A DNA stretch of 64,000 nt from assembly GCA_021773975.1 (NCBI GenBank), contig JAJFJN010000041.1, forward strand, positions 81,603-145,602, in the 5' to 3' direction. The stretch is from Gammaproteobacteria bacterium (GTDB taxonomy: Bacteria > Pseudomonadota > Gammaproteobacteria > Chromatiales > Chromatiaceae). A program made the translations under genes and the position numbers. Of this stretch, positions 1-9,420 are shown one piece after another (position 1 is the first letter of the stretch; every line of letters begins with the position of its first letter). The notes beneath the pieces were generated by a model. The model was not told the origin of the DNA. It saw only the letters and a program-made list of their open reading frames with translations, and made no database searches.

Positions 1-448
1 GATGGCCCAGCGCTACTTTATTAGCCCCTAGCTCTTTGGCAACCCGGTAGATTACACCTCGGCGCAGGCGAGAGCACATGGAGCAGGTGGTTTTCCCCTC
101 TGGCACCTTCTCTTTAACAATTGAATAGGTGTCCTCTTCAATAATATGAAACTCAATACCCAAGGTGCTGAGGTAGCCGGGTAATACATGCTCGGGGAAT
201 AGCGGCTGCTTCTGATCCAGGTTCATCGCAATGATACGAAAATCAATCGGTGCACGCTTCTGTAGATTAAGCAGCACATCCAGCATGGTGTAAGAGTCTT
301 TTCCACCACTGAGGCAAGTCAGAACGGTATCACCCTCTTCAATCATGTTGAAGTCGCCAATGGCCTTGCCAACCTGGCGTTCTAGCCGTTTCTTTAGCTT
401 ATTGAAATTGGTTGATGTTTTTTCGGGCATTTTTTCTGGTTGCTGCAT
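1..448 (-). CDS. ttcA: tRNA 2-thiocytidine biosynthesis protein TtcA (3' part outside window)
   Basis: TtcA is the cytoplasmic ATP-dependent enzyme that thiolates cytidine 32 of certain tRNAs using an Fe-S cluster. The gene reads leftwards from ATG at 448 and leaves the window at base 1, so only about the first 149 codons are seen. Visible are the PP-loop SGGKDS near residue 48, the following YTMLDVLL helix, and CSMC at about residues 127-130, which supplies two of the cluster cysteines in this family. The start opens with [11 protein letters not shown], followed by the family-typical [15 protein letters not shown]. The call is firm because motif order and spacing are diagnostic. The upstream gene dbpA is divergent. 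Nothing in the visible part is broken. Confidence 0.93.
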   Translation of the reverse strand, partial: MQQPEKMPEKTSTNFNKLKKRLERQVGKAIGDFNMIEEGDTVLTCLSGGKDSYTMLDVLLNLQKRAPIDFRIIAMNLDQKQPLFPEHVLPGYLSTLGIEFHIIEEDTYSIVKEKVPEGKTTCSMCSRLRRGVIYRVAKELGANKVALGH

Positions 449-622
449 AGTGGTATCCAAATTTCTACGGGTTAGCCGGGCATTTTACATCGGGAAGCCG
501 GGTATGGCTTCTCTTCATATTAGTGGAACAGTGTAGATTGCCTATGCGGGGTTGCCCCTATTATTATGAACGGCAACGTGCAAAACTTGCCCTCCAAATC
601 CCCAAGATATAAAGAGCCTCCT

Positions 623-2002
623 GTGACCACTAATTTTTCATCCCTGCCCCTAGCTCCGCAAATGCTGGCCAACCTTAAGTCGCTGGATTATCAGCAGATG
701 ACGCCAATCCAAGCGGCCAGCCTACCTTCACTATTGCAGGGTAAAGACCTTATTGCTCAGGCAAAGACAGGCAGTGGTAAAACAGCAGCCTTTGGTATTG
801 GGCTACTTGATAAATTAAACGTGGCCCAATATAGAATTCAGGCTCTGGTGCTCTGCCCTACCCGTGAGTTGGCGGATCAGGTGGGAAAAGAGATTCGACG
901 GCTGGCGCGCAGTACAGCTAATATCAAACTGGTGAGTCTCTGTGGTGGTAAACCGTTTGGGCCACAAGTGGGGTCGCTAGAACATGGTGCGCATATTGCG
1001 GTTGGTACACCGGGGCGGATCTTGAAGCATCTGGAAAAAGGCACACTTGAGCTGCGTAATGTTGAAACATTGGTTTTGGATGAGGCAGATCGGATGCTTG
1101 ATATGGGGTTTTATGATGACATCGCAACGGTTATCAATCATACCTCCAATAAACGTCAGACCCTGCTTTTTTCTGCGACTTACCCTGATTCGATCAAGGA
1201 GATGAGTAGTCGGTTTCAGCGTGACCCAGTAATGGTTACAGTTGATGCAACCCACGGTGACACGCATATTAAACAGAGTTTTTATGAGGTTGAGAAGGGA
1301 CAACGGGTTAACACCCTGACTACCCTACTGGCTCAGCATAAACCAGAATCAACGGTGATTTTTTGCAACACCCGTCAGCAGTGCCAGGAGGTAGTGGATG
1401 AGCTGCAACAGCGTGGCTTTGAAGCACTGGCGCTGCATGGGGATCTTGATCAAAAAGAGCGTGACCAGGTGTTGGTAATGTTTACCAACAAAAGCAGCCC
1501 TATTTTGGTTGCCACTGATGTTGCTGCACGTGGGCTGGATATCAAGGATTTACAGGCAGTGATCAATTTTGAACTCTCGCGTGATCCAGAGGTGCACATT
1601 CATCGTATCGGGCGTACCGGTCGTGCGGGTAAAAAAGGTATAGCGATTAGCCTTTTTGTTGCCTCTGAAGCCTATCGGGTCAATGCACTGGAGGAGTATC
1701 TCAAAAGCCCCATCAAGATTGAAACCTTCAAAGGCAGTGAGATTGAAGAGGGCTTTAAACTTCAGTCACCAATGGTTACTTTCTGTATTGATGGTGGCCG
1801 TAAAGATAAGGTTCGCCCAGGTGATATTCTTGGGGCACTGACAGGTGATGGTGGCATCCCAGCAGATAAGGTGGGTAAGATTGATATTTTTGATCGAATT
1901 GCTTACGTTGCCATTGACCGTAGTATCCGAAAAAAAGCACTTAAGCAGTTGTCAGAAGGAAAGATAAAGGGTCGTAGATTTAAAGTGCGGCGATTGATTT
2001 AA
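623..2002 (+). CDS. dbpA: ATP-dependent RNA helicase DbpA (DEAD-box)
   Basis: DbpA is a cytoplasmic DEAD-box RNA helicase that binds hairpin 92 of 23S rRNA and helps late assembly of the 50S subunit. From a GTG start at 623 the protein has 459 residues, close to the usual DbpA length. Motifs in order are AQAKTGSGKT (45-54), PTRELA, VGTPGR, DEAD (153-156), SAT (184-186), ATDVAARGLD and HRIGRTGR (327-334). The last 75 or so residues form the DbpA-specific RNA-binding domain (GDILGALTGDGG, then IDIFDRIAYVAID). An in-frame ATG at 566 would add 19 residues that do not resemble the family and has no clear ribosome binding site, so GTG 623, preceded by AAAGAG, is preferred. It is monocistronic, divergent from ttcA, with a hairpin terminator 57 bp downstream. 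Confidence 0.93.
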   Translation: MTTNFSSLPLAPQMLANLKSLDYQQMTPIQAASLPSLLQGKDLIAQAKTGSGKTAAFGIGLLDKLNVAQYRIQALVLCPTRELADQVGKEIRRLARSTANIKLVSLCGGKPFGPQVGSLEHGAHIAVGTPGRILKHLEKGTLELRNVETLVLDEADRMLDMGFYDDIATVINHTSNKRQTLLFSATYPDSIKEMSSRFQRDPVMVTVDATHGDTHIKQSFYEVEKGQRVNTLTTLLAQHKPESTVIFCNTRQQCQEVVDELQQRGFEALALHGDLDQKERDQVLVMFTNKSSPILVATDVAARGLDIKDLQAVINFELSRDPEVHIHRIGRTGRAGKKGIAISLFVASEAYRVNALEEYLKSPIKIETFKGSEIEEGFKLQSPMVTFCIDGGRKDKVRPGDILGALTGDGGIPADKVGKIDIFDRIAYVAIDRSIRKKALKQLSEGKIKGRRFKVRRLI

Positions 2003-2058
2003 TTTGTTAGCTGAGCAGCATTTTGGCGTACTAATAATGATTGTTTTTATGCATAAAA

Positions 2059-2082
2059 AAAGCCCCGCACTCGCGGGGCTTT
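2059..2082. terminator. Bidirectional Rho-independent terminator
   Basis: GCCCCGC (2062-2068), loop ACTC and GCGGGGC (2073-2079) form a stem that A/T pairs extend to 10 bp. On the minus strand it is followed by seven T, on the plus strand by only three. It can therefore end transcripts from the small minus-strand gene at 2116-2205 and also act for dbpA. Confidence 0.85.
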
Positions 2083-2115
2083 CATAAAATTAGATAGTGT
2101 TGATTTATAATCGTG

Positions 2116-2205
2116 TTAAATAAACTGAGAAACCAATACAGCCAGGGTTAAAAAAGCCAATCCCATAACTGTCCGTATTATCTCTACCTTTTGCTGTTTT
2201 GACAT
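2116..2205 (-). CDS. Putative 29-residue single-pass membrane miniprotein
   Basis: This frame starts at ATG 2205 and ends with TAA at 2118-2116. The start is preceded by GGAGGT with eight bases between, the strongest Shine-Dalgarno sequence in this part of the window. The product begins MSKQQKVEIIRTV, a charged head, and continues with a hydrophobic stretch (about residues 14-26, MGLAFLTLAVLVS), ending QFI. This charge-then-helix layout is typical of small inner-membrane proteins. It lies downstream of the HIRAN gene on the same strand and directly upstream of a strong minus-strand terminator, so it could be the second gene of that transcript or have its own promoter. No family is recognised and no function is proposed. 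A non-coding explanation is possible, but ribosome binding site, frame, hydrophobic helix and terminator all agree. Confidence 0.55.
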   Translation of the reverse strand: MSKQQKVEIIRTVMGLAFLTLAVLVSQFI

Positions 2206-2427
2206 CTGTCATTACCTCCACATCATGCATGCTACATTCCTATGGTTATGCTGAGATTTTAAACCCCTGATAGCTTGTTTTAATCTCGGCATAAATCCCT
2301 ATTACCAACACATCTCTTTTATTTACTGCCCACTGACTGAATGCGGGGCGGCGAGTATAAACGAGAAATGCTTTTGTAATGGCATTAGTTTAATCTATTT
2401 CCACTACATTTGTAGTGTTATTGGCTG

Positions 2428-2811
2428 CTAAATATGCCCTTTATTTCCTGAAAAGACACTGAATTTTACAGTGCGCCATGGTTTTGAATCAGATAGAAGC
2501 TGAGTTATGCATGCCTCTAGCTTCTCTCCGTGATCCATTACTTGTGCTAATAGTCGATTTTTGTTGCTGGGGATATAACCCAACATGTCATTTTTGAAGT
2601 AAACCGCAATGGCATTTGGATCATGTTGATTGTGAGGCTCTCTTTGAAGATGTAATGCCTCACCAATTTGTAAAAATGACCAAACCCCCTCTGCCCGATG
2701 GTATTGATAGCCAGCAAGCATAAATTCTTGAGATGATGTTTTGATCTGTTGGTTAAAAACAGATGCTATAAAACGAGCTATCACTTTAGAAACTTGATTG
2801 ATTTGATGCAT
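2428..2811 (-). CDS. Standalone HIRAN-domain protein
   Basis: The 127-residue product is almost entirely a HIRAN domain (about residues 30-112). Landmarks are LAGYQYHRAEGVW, then L.REPHNQHDPNAIAVYF, LGYIPSNKNRLLAQVMDHG and a final KFSVF strand. HIRAN domains bind 3'-OH single-stranded DNA ends in eukaryotic HLTF-type remodelers; in bacteria they occur alone or with nucleases and helicases, and their role there is not settled. The N-terminal 28 residues look like a short amphipathic segment. No helicase or nuclease lies next to it, so this is a solo form. A 10-bp inverted repeat (2857-2881) lies about 50 bp upstream and might be an operator. The family call is strong; function is unknown. Confidence 0.75.
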   Translation of the reverse strand: MHQINQVSKVIARFIASVFNQQIKTSSQEFMLAGYQYHRAEGVWSFLQIGEALHLQREPHNQHDPNAIAVYFKNDMLGYIPSNKNRLLAQVMDHGEKLEACITQLLSDSKPWRTVKFSVFSGNKGHI

Positions 2812-2856
2812 AGCTATTCTCCTGTTGTGGTTAATCTCGTTGTTTTATAACAGAGG

Positions 2857-2881
2857 CACAGGCTCAGATGATGAGCCTGTG
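2857..2881. repeat. 10-bp inverted repeat upstream of the HIRAN gene
   Basis: CACAGGCTCA (2857-2866) and its exact complement TGAGCCTGTG (2872-2881) are separated by GATGA. Neither side has a T run, so it is not a typical terminator. It lies about 50 bp upstream of the HIRAN start codon and could be an operator or an RNA hairpin in the leader. Confidence 0.4.
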
Positions 2882-3056
2882 ATTATAAAATTGTAGTTAA
2901 CCTTTCAGATATTGCCCTGCATGCTAATAAGCATGAGTATCACCATTACAAATAAACGAGCTGTACGAGCTGTTTGCCTATCTATGTGGCGAACTATTTT
3001 GCCTGCGCGTTTATTTGAAAATATGATGATTTAGAATGAGTTAAAGTGTTTTTTTC

Positions 3057-3092
3057 AAAAGGCCGCAGGTAGCAATACCTGCGGCCTTTTTT
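3057..3092 (+). terminator. Rho-independent terminator, 15-bp stem
   Basis: AAAAGGCCGCAGGTA (3057-3071), loop GCAA, then the exact complement (3076-3090) running into six T. It is a very strong plus-strand terminator, but no convincing plus-strand gene lies just upstream (2812-3056). It may end a small RNA or an unrecognised short transcript, or isolate the decayed transporter that follows. Confidence 0.8.
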
Positions 3093-3123
3093 ATTGTGGG
3101 TTTTTAATAGGAGAAAAATAGAG

Positions 3124-3489
3124 ATGTCAGTTCCGGCAGCCTACATAGGTGTAATACTTATCTGGACTATGACCCCGCTTGCCATACAGTGGAGTGGCAG
3201 TGAGCCTGGATTTTTATTTGGTATTACGAGTCGCTTTCATTAACACAGTGGGTTGGTGCTTTTGCCGGGTTTCTTGGGGTTTGCGCTCTATTATCATCTA
3301 TTAAGATTAATGGAGATAACACGGGTGACACTTATTGCGCTTATTACGCCTGCCAGTGCATTGTTGTTGGGAGCTGTATTGAACAATGAAACCACTACGC
3401 CTGCTATCTGGTTAGGAACAGGGTTGATTGTTAGTGGCTTGGTAAGTTTTGAATTGGGAGAGCGATGTCTTTTAAAACTTCGGGCTTGA
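3124..3489 (+). pseudogene. EamA/DMT-family transporter remnant with internal deletion
   Basis: The piece starting at ATG 3124 (after AGGAG) reads MSVPAAYIGVILIWTMTPLA, a typical first EamA helix, continues to FLFGITSRF, and stops at TAA 3241. Twelve bases later the same frame resumes with LLPGFLGFALYYHLL, ITPASALLLGA and a C-terminal helix, the final part of the second EamA repeat. Intact members have about 280-300 residues and ten membrane helices; here only about 39 N-terminal and 78 C-terminal residues remain. Both parts share one frame, so a single deletion of roughly 180 codons plus a stop at the scar explains it. Members are inner-membrane metabolite exporters, but this copy cannot work. 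Translation restarting at 3253 would give only an orphan C-terminus. Confidence 0.8.
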
Positions 3490-3529
3490 ATATAAGAGGG
3501 ATAAGTTGGCTTTGTGGGTAGTAGAGATG

Positions 3530-4168
3530 CTATTCACAAACCAGCTTATCTACTTTTAAACCATAGTAGCGCATGTCTTTAAGGGCATGAGGTAACACAT
3601 CCTTCTCGCCTAATAATTTAAAATAGGTGCTGCCTGCTTGAGCGATTCCTTTCTGTGCATATGATTTTTTAGTCTGTTTTCTAGCGATAGACCATTGTGC
3701 ATAAAGTGTATTAAAACCAGGGAGTTTTGTAAGTTTTACATGCAGTGCATTAACGCAATCGCGTCCATTACATGCATCTTTGATCCAGTTTGGAGTGGCA
3801 TTAATAAAACCATGTCGGAGTTTTAATTTACTGATGTCATGTTCAATAAAATGGTGAAATACAAGCTGGTTTATCTTTTCAAACAATCTTTGTCCTGCTA
3901 ATACAGGTTTATATACTTTATAAATTTTTGGGTATTTTGCTTTATACACCACATCTACTTTTTCAAATAAGGTAATTCGATTTTCGATGTATTCATCATA
4001 ATGTTTTAGTAGACAGGCTATTCCTTCATCCGCAGATGTAACGCTTGCGAAGAGAAGTAGCAGTAAAGTGATAGTTATTTTCAATGGATTTGGTAAAGAA
4101 GGCAGGGCAAAATCATTTGGTTTGAATTCTATCAGAATTCGAAATTGGGCGCATTGCACGAATTTCAA
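3530..4168 (-). CDS. Hypothetical secreted or periplasmic protein
   Basis: No family is recognised. Reading from a TTG at 4168, which overlaps the WYL regulator's stop as TTGA, the product has 212 residues. A hydrophobic stretch followed by FASVTSADEG (about residues 33-48) looks like a signal peptide with cleavage after SA. An alternative TTG start at 4084 would place that signal peptide at the very N-terminus and give 184 residues; neither start has a good ribosome binding site. The mature part is basic and rich in Tyr, Lys and His, with four cysteines (CLL, CNGRDC and a penultimate C) that could form disulfides in the periplasm. The overlap suggests co-transcription with the WYL regulator. 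Function is unknown. Confidence 0.6.
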   Translation of the reverse strand: MKFVQCAQFRILIEFKPNDFALPSLPNPLKITITLLLLLFASVTSADEGIACLLKHYDEYIENRITLFEKVDVVYKAKYPKIYKVYKPVLAGQRLFEKINQLVFHHFIEHDISKLKLRHGFINATPNWIKDACNGRDCVNALHVKLTKLPGFNTLYAQWSIARKQTKKSYAQKGIAQAGSTYFKLLGEKDVLPHALKDMRYYGLKVDKLVCE

Positions 4169-5127
4169 TATAGCTTGGCAGCAGCCTGTAGTCGATCCAT
4201 TACTTGTTGGCGTAGCTCGTTGGGTGCTATTACTTTTACATCGGCACCATATTTGAGAATATCCATTATTAATTCACTGGCATTGTTGTATGGGATGCAA
4301 AGCTCATAGCTGCCATCTTCAAGATAACAACGCTGTTGGTCAGGATGCCATTGCTCATTCGATACCCATCTAGCGCATTCAGGCACAAAGTGGAGTATCG
4401 CCTGTTTGTCTGCTTTACCTGAGAAGATACCGTAGGCGCTTGTATAATACTCATCTAGCTGTTTGTCACCGACTTCCTTTGCAGCCGCTGTCACTATCTG
4501 TGCGGATTGGATGGCATCTAAAGCAAAGCTGCGCAGAGCACCACGTAGGTGACACCAGGCATCAAGATACCAGTTATCCCGATAATTAATGAGTCGCTGT
4601 GGTGAGATTTTGCGCTGTGTAATCGTGTTATTACCACGCCCATGGTACTCAATAGACAGTTGTCTACGCTGTGCGAGTGCGTTGGTAACCATCTGAAAAT
4701 ATTCACCCGCTGGGCGTGCGGCCATACGTAAGATGCGAATGCGATTTATGATGTTATCGCTGCTGGCATGCTCATGCTGCAAGATGGTATCTATCCGTTG
4801 GCGCAGTGGGTCAAGGTAGTTATCCAGTAGGCCAGGCTGCAGGTTTGTTAGTAGTTGCTGCACTCCTAATAGAGCATTAACCTCAGAGGCATTGAACCAG
4901 AGACCGGGTAGCTCAAACATCTGATCGAGCTGATGGCTATAAAAGTAGCCATTGGCTTTTCGATCGTACTCTAATGGTGCATTGAGACGATCCCGCAGGT
5001 CTTCAATCGTGCGGGTTACAGTGGCTCGTGAACACTCCAGCTGCTCTTCTAGTCGTTTATGTGAGACTGGGTGGCGGCTGTTTTGCAGGATGTTATTAAG
5101 CTGAAAGATGCGATCGAAACGATCCAT
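4165..5127 (-). CDS. WYL-domain transcriptional regulator (YafY-like)
   Basis: This 320-residue DNA-binding protein has a winged helix-turn-helix at residues 1-60 (DRIFQLNNIL, CSRATVTRTIEDLRD). A linker follows, then a WYL domain around 150-225 (RQLSIEYHGRGN, RKISPQRLINYRDNWYLDAWCHLRGALRSFALDAI), and a C-terminal WCX-like extension to residue 320. WYL proteins sense ligands, often nucleotides or nucleic acids, and repress or activate nearby genes; some control phage defence or DNA damage responses. Its likely partner is the overlapping downstream hypothetical gene. The ligand and target sites cannot be read from the sequence. Confidence 0.85.
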   Translation of the reverse strand: MDRFDRIFQLNNILQNSRHPVSHKRLEEQLECSRATVTRTIEDLRDRLNAPLEYDRKANGYFYSHQLDQMFELPGLWFNASEVNALLGVQQLLTNLQPGLLDNYLDPLRQRIDTILQHEHASSDNIINRIRILRMAARPAGEYFQMVTNALAQRRQLSIEYHGRGNNTITQRKISPQRLINYRDNWYLDAWCHLRGALRSFALDAIQSAQIVTAAAKEVGDKQLDEYYTSAYGIFSGKADKQAILHFVPECARWVSNEQWHPDQQRCYLEDGSYELCIPYNNASELIMDILKYGADVKVIAPNELRQQVMDRLQAAAKLY

Positions 5128-5207
5128 TAGGTGATATTAGGTAGGTGGAGCGGATCCAATGGGCACTGCTTTGCAGCACCCATTTTTAACCCTGCCAGCA
5201 TGTAGTG

Positions 5208-5564
5208 CTAGTTAGTTTCAGCAGCCACTTCAACGGCGGATATATCCAGATTCCATAATCGCTCCAGTTGGTAGAAATCACGTACCTTGGGCAGCATGAC
5301 ATGAACCACGACACAATTGAGGTCAATTAGTGCCCATTCACCTTCGCTTACGCCTTCCGAACCTAAAGGGGTCTCTCCAGCCTCTTTAGCTGTGAAGGCA
5401 ACTGTTTCAGCAAGGGATTTAACGTGTTGGGCGGAGGTGCCGCTAGCAATCACCATGATATCAGTGACATTGCTTCTGCCTTTAACATCGATTACAACGA
5501 TGTCTTTGGCTTTCATATCTTCAAGTGCTTTGATGACTATATCGCGCAGTTTTTCAACTTGCAT
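5208..5564 (-). CDS. rsfS: Ribosomal silencing factor RsfS
   Basis: RsfS (YbeB/iojap family) binds ribosomal protein uL14 and blocks joining of 30S and 50S subunits during starvation. The 118-residue product has the full family core: [59 protein letters not shown] and [14 protein letters not shown] [11 protein letters not shown]. The start at 5564 follows an AGGAG-type site (read on the minus strand). In many relatives rsfS sits between nadD and rlmH; here it is alone between metH and the WYL gene, so its usual neighbours have been separated from it. Confidence 0.93.
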   Translation of the reverse strand: MQVEKLRDIVIKALEDMKAKDIVVIDVKGRSNVTDIMVIASGTSAQHVKSLAETVAFTAKEAGETPLGSEGVSEGEWALIDLNCVVVHVMLPKVRDFYQLERLWNLDISAVEVAAETN

Positions 5565-5669
5565 GCATTCTCCTGGGTTGCAGTGGCTGCTTTTTGCAGC
5601 CTATAGGCTTAATAATAACTGATATTGAGGATTTTTCTTGTAACAAAGAATTAAATACTTATTTTGAGT

Positions 5670-8600
5670 CTAGGCTGAATAGCCAAGTACGGGTGCCAGC
5701 CAGCGCTCGGCAGTCTCAATATCCATACCTTTGCGCTGTGCATAATCTTCCACTTGATCACGGTTAATCTTTCCAGTGCCAAAATAACGTGCCTGGGGGT
5801 GAGCAAAGTAGAGGCCACTCACAGAAGCACCAGGGTGCATGGCATAGCTTTCTGTTAACGTGATGCCGGTATTCTCTTCGGCCTGTAACAGCTGCCAGAG
5901 CACATCTTTTTCGGTGTGTTCAGGGCTGGATGGGTAGCCAGCCGCAGGTCGAATGCCCCGGTACTCTTCAGCAATTAACTCATCATTACTGAGTTGTTCA
6001 TCAGCACTGTAGCCCCAGAGTTTTATGCGTACCTGTTGGTGCATCCACTCAGCCAGTGCTTCAGCCAGACGGTCAGCCAGAGCCTTGAGCATAATGCTTT
6101 TATAGTCATCATGCTCAGCCTTAAATTCAGCCAGTTTCTGCTCAATGCCAATACCGGTTGTGACAGCAAAGGCACCAATATAATCCTCTACCCCAGTATC
6201 TATTGGGGCGATAAAATCAGCCAAACAGAGATTGGGTTCTCCCGCTTTCTTTTTACCTATCTGTTGCCTGATAAAACGAAAGTAAGCGCTAACTTCATTG
6301 CGGGTATCATCGGTGTAAACCACAACATCGTCTGCCCCGCTACGGGCAGCAGGAAAGAGACCAATCACAGCTTTTGCCTGAAGCCAATCCTCATCGACGA
6401 TCTGTTTCAACATGGCCTGCGCATCGTGAAAAAGGCGGGTTGCCTCGGTTCCTTTTTCAGGGTCATCCAGGATGGCGGGGTAACGTTTTTTCATCTCCCA
6501 GGTGAAGAAGAAGGGGCTCCAATCAATGCACTCGGCTATGGTTGCCAGTGAGATTTTATCAAATACCTGGATGCCAAGTTGGGCAGGTTTAACCGGTTGA
6601 GCTGCTGCCCAATCTGTCTGCAGTGCATTGGCACGTGCCTCTTCCAGTGAAACCAGTTTACGCTGCTCATTTTTGCCTAAGCGCGCTTCACGCGCTTCAG
6701 CATAATCACTTTTGATGGATTGAATGTAATCATCCCGTTGGGTGGCTGATAGTAGTTTGCCTGCAACACCTACAGCCAGTGAGGCATCCATTACATGCAC
6801 TACCGCCCCTTCATACTCTGGATTGATCTTTACCGCAGCATGGATCTTGGAGGTGGTGGCTCCACCTACTAGTAGCGGTGTATCAAAGCCCTGCCGCTGC
6901 ATCTCTTTAGCAATATGTACCATCTCATCCAGTGATGGGGTGATGAGGCCAGAGAGACCGATGATATCTGCCTTCAGTTCACGCGCCTGTTGCAGGATAG
7001 TTTCAGCAGGCACCATCACGCCGATATCAATGACTTCATAGTTGTTGCATTGCAACACCACGGCCACGATATTTTTGCCGATGTCATGCACATCGCCTTT
7101 AACGGTAGCCAGTAGAATGCGGCCAGCTGATTGTGCACCGCCACCTTCCTTCTCTTGCTCCATATAAGGCTCTAACCAGGCCACTGCTTTTTTCATTACG
7201 CGTGCAGATTTAACCACCTGTGGCAGGAACATCTTCCCTTCACCAAATAGTTTGCCTACATGGTTCATGCCTGCCATTAGGGGGCCATCAATCACATGCA
7301 GTGGGCGACCCAGCTCAGCCAATGCCTCTTCAGTATCGGCATCGATATACTCTGTGAGACCTTTGATCAGGGCATGCTCAAGGCGCTTGCTGACAGATTG
7401 ATCACGCCAGCTAAGATCCTCTTTTGAGACGGCAACGCTGCCATCACCCCGGTATTTCTCAGCCACATCCAGTAGCCGTTCAGTGGCATCGGGGTGGCGG
7501 TTGAGTATCATATCCTCAACCAGATCCCGCAGCTCTTTTGGCAGGTCATCATAGATGGCCAACTGACCCGCATTCACAATACCCATATCCAATCCGGCCT
7601 GGATGGTGTGGTAGAGAAACACGGCGTGGATTGCTTCGCGCACGGGGTTGTTGCCACGAAAGGCAAAAGAGATGTTGGAGACACCGGCTGAGATGCGCGC
7701 ATGGGGCAGCTGTTTTTTGATGGCCGCACATACCTCGATAAAATCCAGACCGTAGCGGTCATGTTCTTTCATGCCGGTGCCGACTGTTAGCACGGCAGGG
7801 TCAAAGATAATATCTTCTGCGGGGAAGCCAACCTCTTCGGTGAGGATTTTGTAGGCTCGGCTACAGATCTCAATCTTGCGTTCAAATGAGTCAGCCTGCC
7901 CCTCTTCATCAAAGGCCATGATGATTACGGCGGCACCATAGCGACGGATCAGCTTGGCCTGCTCAATAAATTTGGCTTCCCCCTCTTTCATCGAGATGGA
8001 GTTCAGTACGCCCTTGCCTTGGATGCATTTGAGTCCGGCTTCCAGCACCTCCCATTTGGAGGAGTCGATCATAATGGGAACCTTGGCAATATCCGGTTCA
8101 CCAGCGATCAGATTGAGAAAATGCACCATGGAGGGGACAGAATCCAACATGGCATCATCCATGTTGATGTCGATGATCTGAGCGCCGTTCTCTACCTGCT
8201 GCCGGGCAATCTCCAGTGCGGCTTCATAATCCTCTTCCATGATCAGCCGCTTAAAACGGGCTGATCCTGCGACATTGGTGCGCTCCCCGATATTTACGAA
8301 GAGTGCATCCTCTTCTATATTGCACGGCTCCATTCCGGCCAGGCGACAAGCATGCGATAACTGGGGCGGCTTGCGCGGTGCAATATGGGCAACGGCCTTG
8401 GCAATAGCGCGGATGTGGTCGGGTGAGGTGCCACAACAGCCGCCGATAATATTCAGAAAACCGCTTTCTGCCCACTCTGCAATCTTGCCTGCCATATCCT
8501 CTGGGCTGAGGTCATAACCACCCAGCTCATTGGGCAGACCGGCGTTGGGGTGGGCAGAGGCTCGTGTCTCTGAGATGCGTGAAATCTCTTCCACATATTG

Positions 8601-9374
8601 ACGCAACTGATCAGGCCCCAAAGCACAGTTGAGACCAAAACTAATAGGGTTAGCATGGCGCAGGGAGTTATAGAAGGCTTCAGTGGTTTGACCAGAGAGG
8701 GTACGGCCTGCGGCATCGGTAATGGTGCCGGAGATCATGATGGGCAGCTTGATGCCATCCTCATCAAATACCTGTTGCACGGCAAAGACGGCTGCTTTGG
8801 CGTTGAGGGTATCGAAGACGGTCTCAATCAGCAGGATGTCTGCGCCACCTTCAATTAGGCCGCGAGTGGCTTCGGTGTAGTCCTCTACCAGTTCGTCAAA
8901 GGTGATGGCACGCGCACCGGGGTCATTCACATCAATCGAGACGGAGGCGGTCTTTTGATTGGGTCCTAATACACCGGCGACAAATCGTGGTTTTTCTGGG
9001 GTGGAGTATTTATCTGCGGCTTCTCTGGCTAGCTTAGCGGCTGCAACATTCAGCTCAAAGGCATAATCAGAGAGTTGGAATTTGATCAGGTCGCTTTGGG
9101 TTGCACCAAATGTGTTTGTTTCGATAATGTCCGCACCGGCCTCCAGATACTGCTCATGGATGCCCTGAATCACATCGGGCTGGGTCAGTACCAGCAGATC
9201 ATTCATCCCCTTGAGATTGGCCGGCCAATCTGCAAAGCGCTCACCCCGGTAATCCTGTTCTTCTAATTTGTGACGTTGCACCATAGTGCCCATGGCACCA
9301 TCCAGAATCATGATGCGTTCATTCATGATCGCTTCTAGTTCATGGGTGTGGTCTTTAGGCAGCGCTTTAGTCAT
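5670..9374 (-). CDS. metH: Cobalamin-dependent methionine synthase MetH
   Basis: MetH transfers a methyl group from 5-methyltetrahydrofolate to homocysteine through methylcobalamin in the cytoplasm. From ATG 9374 it has 1234 residues, close to the usual 1227. In order: the homocysteine-binding domain with zinc ligands (GLNCALG near 245, GGCCGT near 315), the pterin-binding domain ([14 protein letters not shown]), the cobalamin cap and domain with DVHDIGKN near 760-770, where the His is the lower cobalt ligand, and the C-terminal activation domain that binds S-adenosylmethionine ([15 protein letters not shown]). An upstream in-frame start at 9449 would add 25 hydrophobic residues not found in the family and is rejected. 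Only 46 bp separate it from the upstream lipoprotein gene, too little for a cobalamin riboswitch. Confidence 0.96.
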   Translation of the reverse strand: MTKALPKDHTHELEAIMNERIMILDGAMGTMVQRHKLEEQDYRGERFADWPANLKGMNDLLVLTQPDVIQGIHEQYLEAGADIIETNTFGATQSDLIKFQLSDYAFELNVAAAKLAREAADKYSTPEKPRFVAGVLGPNQKTASVSIDVNDPGARAITFDELVEDYTEATRGLIEGGADILLIETVFDTLNAKAAVFAVQQVFDEDGIKLPIMISGTITDAAGRTLSGQTTEAFYNSLRHANPISFGLNCALGPDQLRQYVEEISRISETRASAHPNAGLPNELGGYDLSPEDMAGKIAEWAESGFLNIIGGCCGTSPDHIRAIAKAVAHIAPRKPPQLSHACRLAGMEPCNIEEDALFVNIGERTNVAGSARFKRLIMEEDYEAALEIARQQVENGAQIIDINMDDAMLDSVPSMVHFLNLIAGEPDIAKVPIMIDSSKWEVLEAGLKCIQGKGVLNSISMKEGEAKFIEQAKLIRRYGAAVIIMAFDEEGQADSFERKIEICSRAYKILTEEVGFPAEDIIFDPAVLTVGTGMKEHDRYGLDFIEVCAAIKKQLPHARISAGVSNISFAFRGNNPVREAIHAVFLYHTIQAGLDMGIVNAGQLAIYDDLPKELRDLVEDMILNRHPDATERLLDVAEKYRGDGSVAVSKEDLSWRDQSVSKRLEHALIKGLTEYIDADTEEALAELGRPLHVIDGPLMAGMNHVGKLFGEGKMFLPQVVKSARVMKKAVAWLEPYMEQEKEGGGAQSAGRILLATVKGDVHDIGKNIVAVVLQCNNYEVIDIGVMVPAETILQQARELKADIIGLSGLITPSLDEMVHIAKEMQRQGFDTPLLVGGATTSKIHAAVKINPEYEGAVVHVMDASLAVGVAGKLLSATQRDDYIQSIKSDYAEAREARLGKNEQRKLVSLEEARANALQTDWAAAQPVKPAQLGIQVFDKISLATIAECIDWSPFFFTWEMKKRYPAILDDPEKGTEATRLFHDAQAMLKQIVDEDWLQAKAVIGLFPAARSGADDVVVYTDDTRNEVSAYFRFIRQQIGKKKAGEPNLCLADFIAPIDTGVEDYIGAFAVTTGIGIEQKLAEFKAEHDDYKSIMLKALADRLAEALAEWMHQQVRIKLWGYSADEQLSNDELIAEEYRGIRPAAGYPSSPEHTEKDVLWQLLQAEENTGITLTESYAMHPGASVSGLYFAHPQARYFGTGKINRDQVEDYAQRKGMDIETAERWLAPVLGYSA

Positions 9375-9420
9375 GGGAGAAACCGAGGTTGGTGAAAAAT
9401 GGGAACATATTATATAGAGC

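Noticed and set aside
566..622. ATG at 566 as the start of dbpA
   Set aside because: It adds 19 residues not seen in the family and has no ribosome binding site; GTG 623 gives the usual length.
2933..3034. 33-codon plus-strand frame before the strong terminator
   Set aside because: No ribosome binding site, unconvincing composition, no recognisable feature. A small RNA is an equally good or better explanation for the terminator.
9375..9420. Cobalamin riboswitch upstream of metH
   Set aside because: Only 46 bp separate metH from the upstream gene, far too short for that riboswitch, and no B12-box-like sequence is present.
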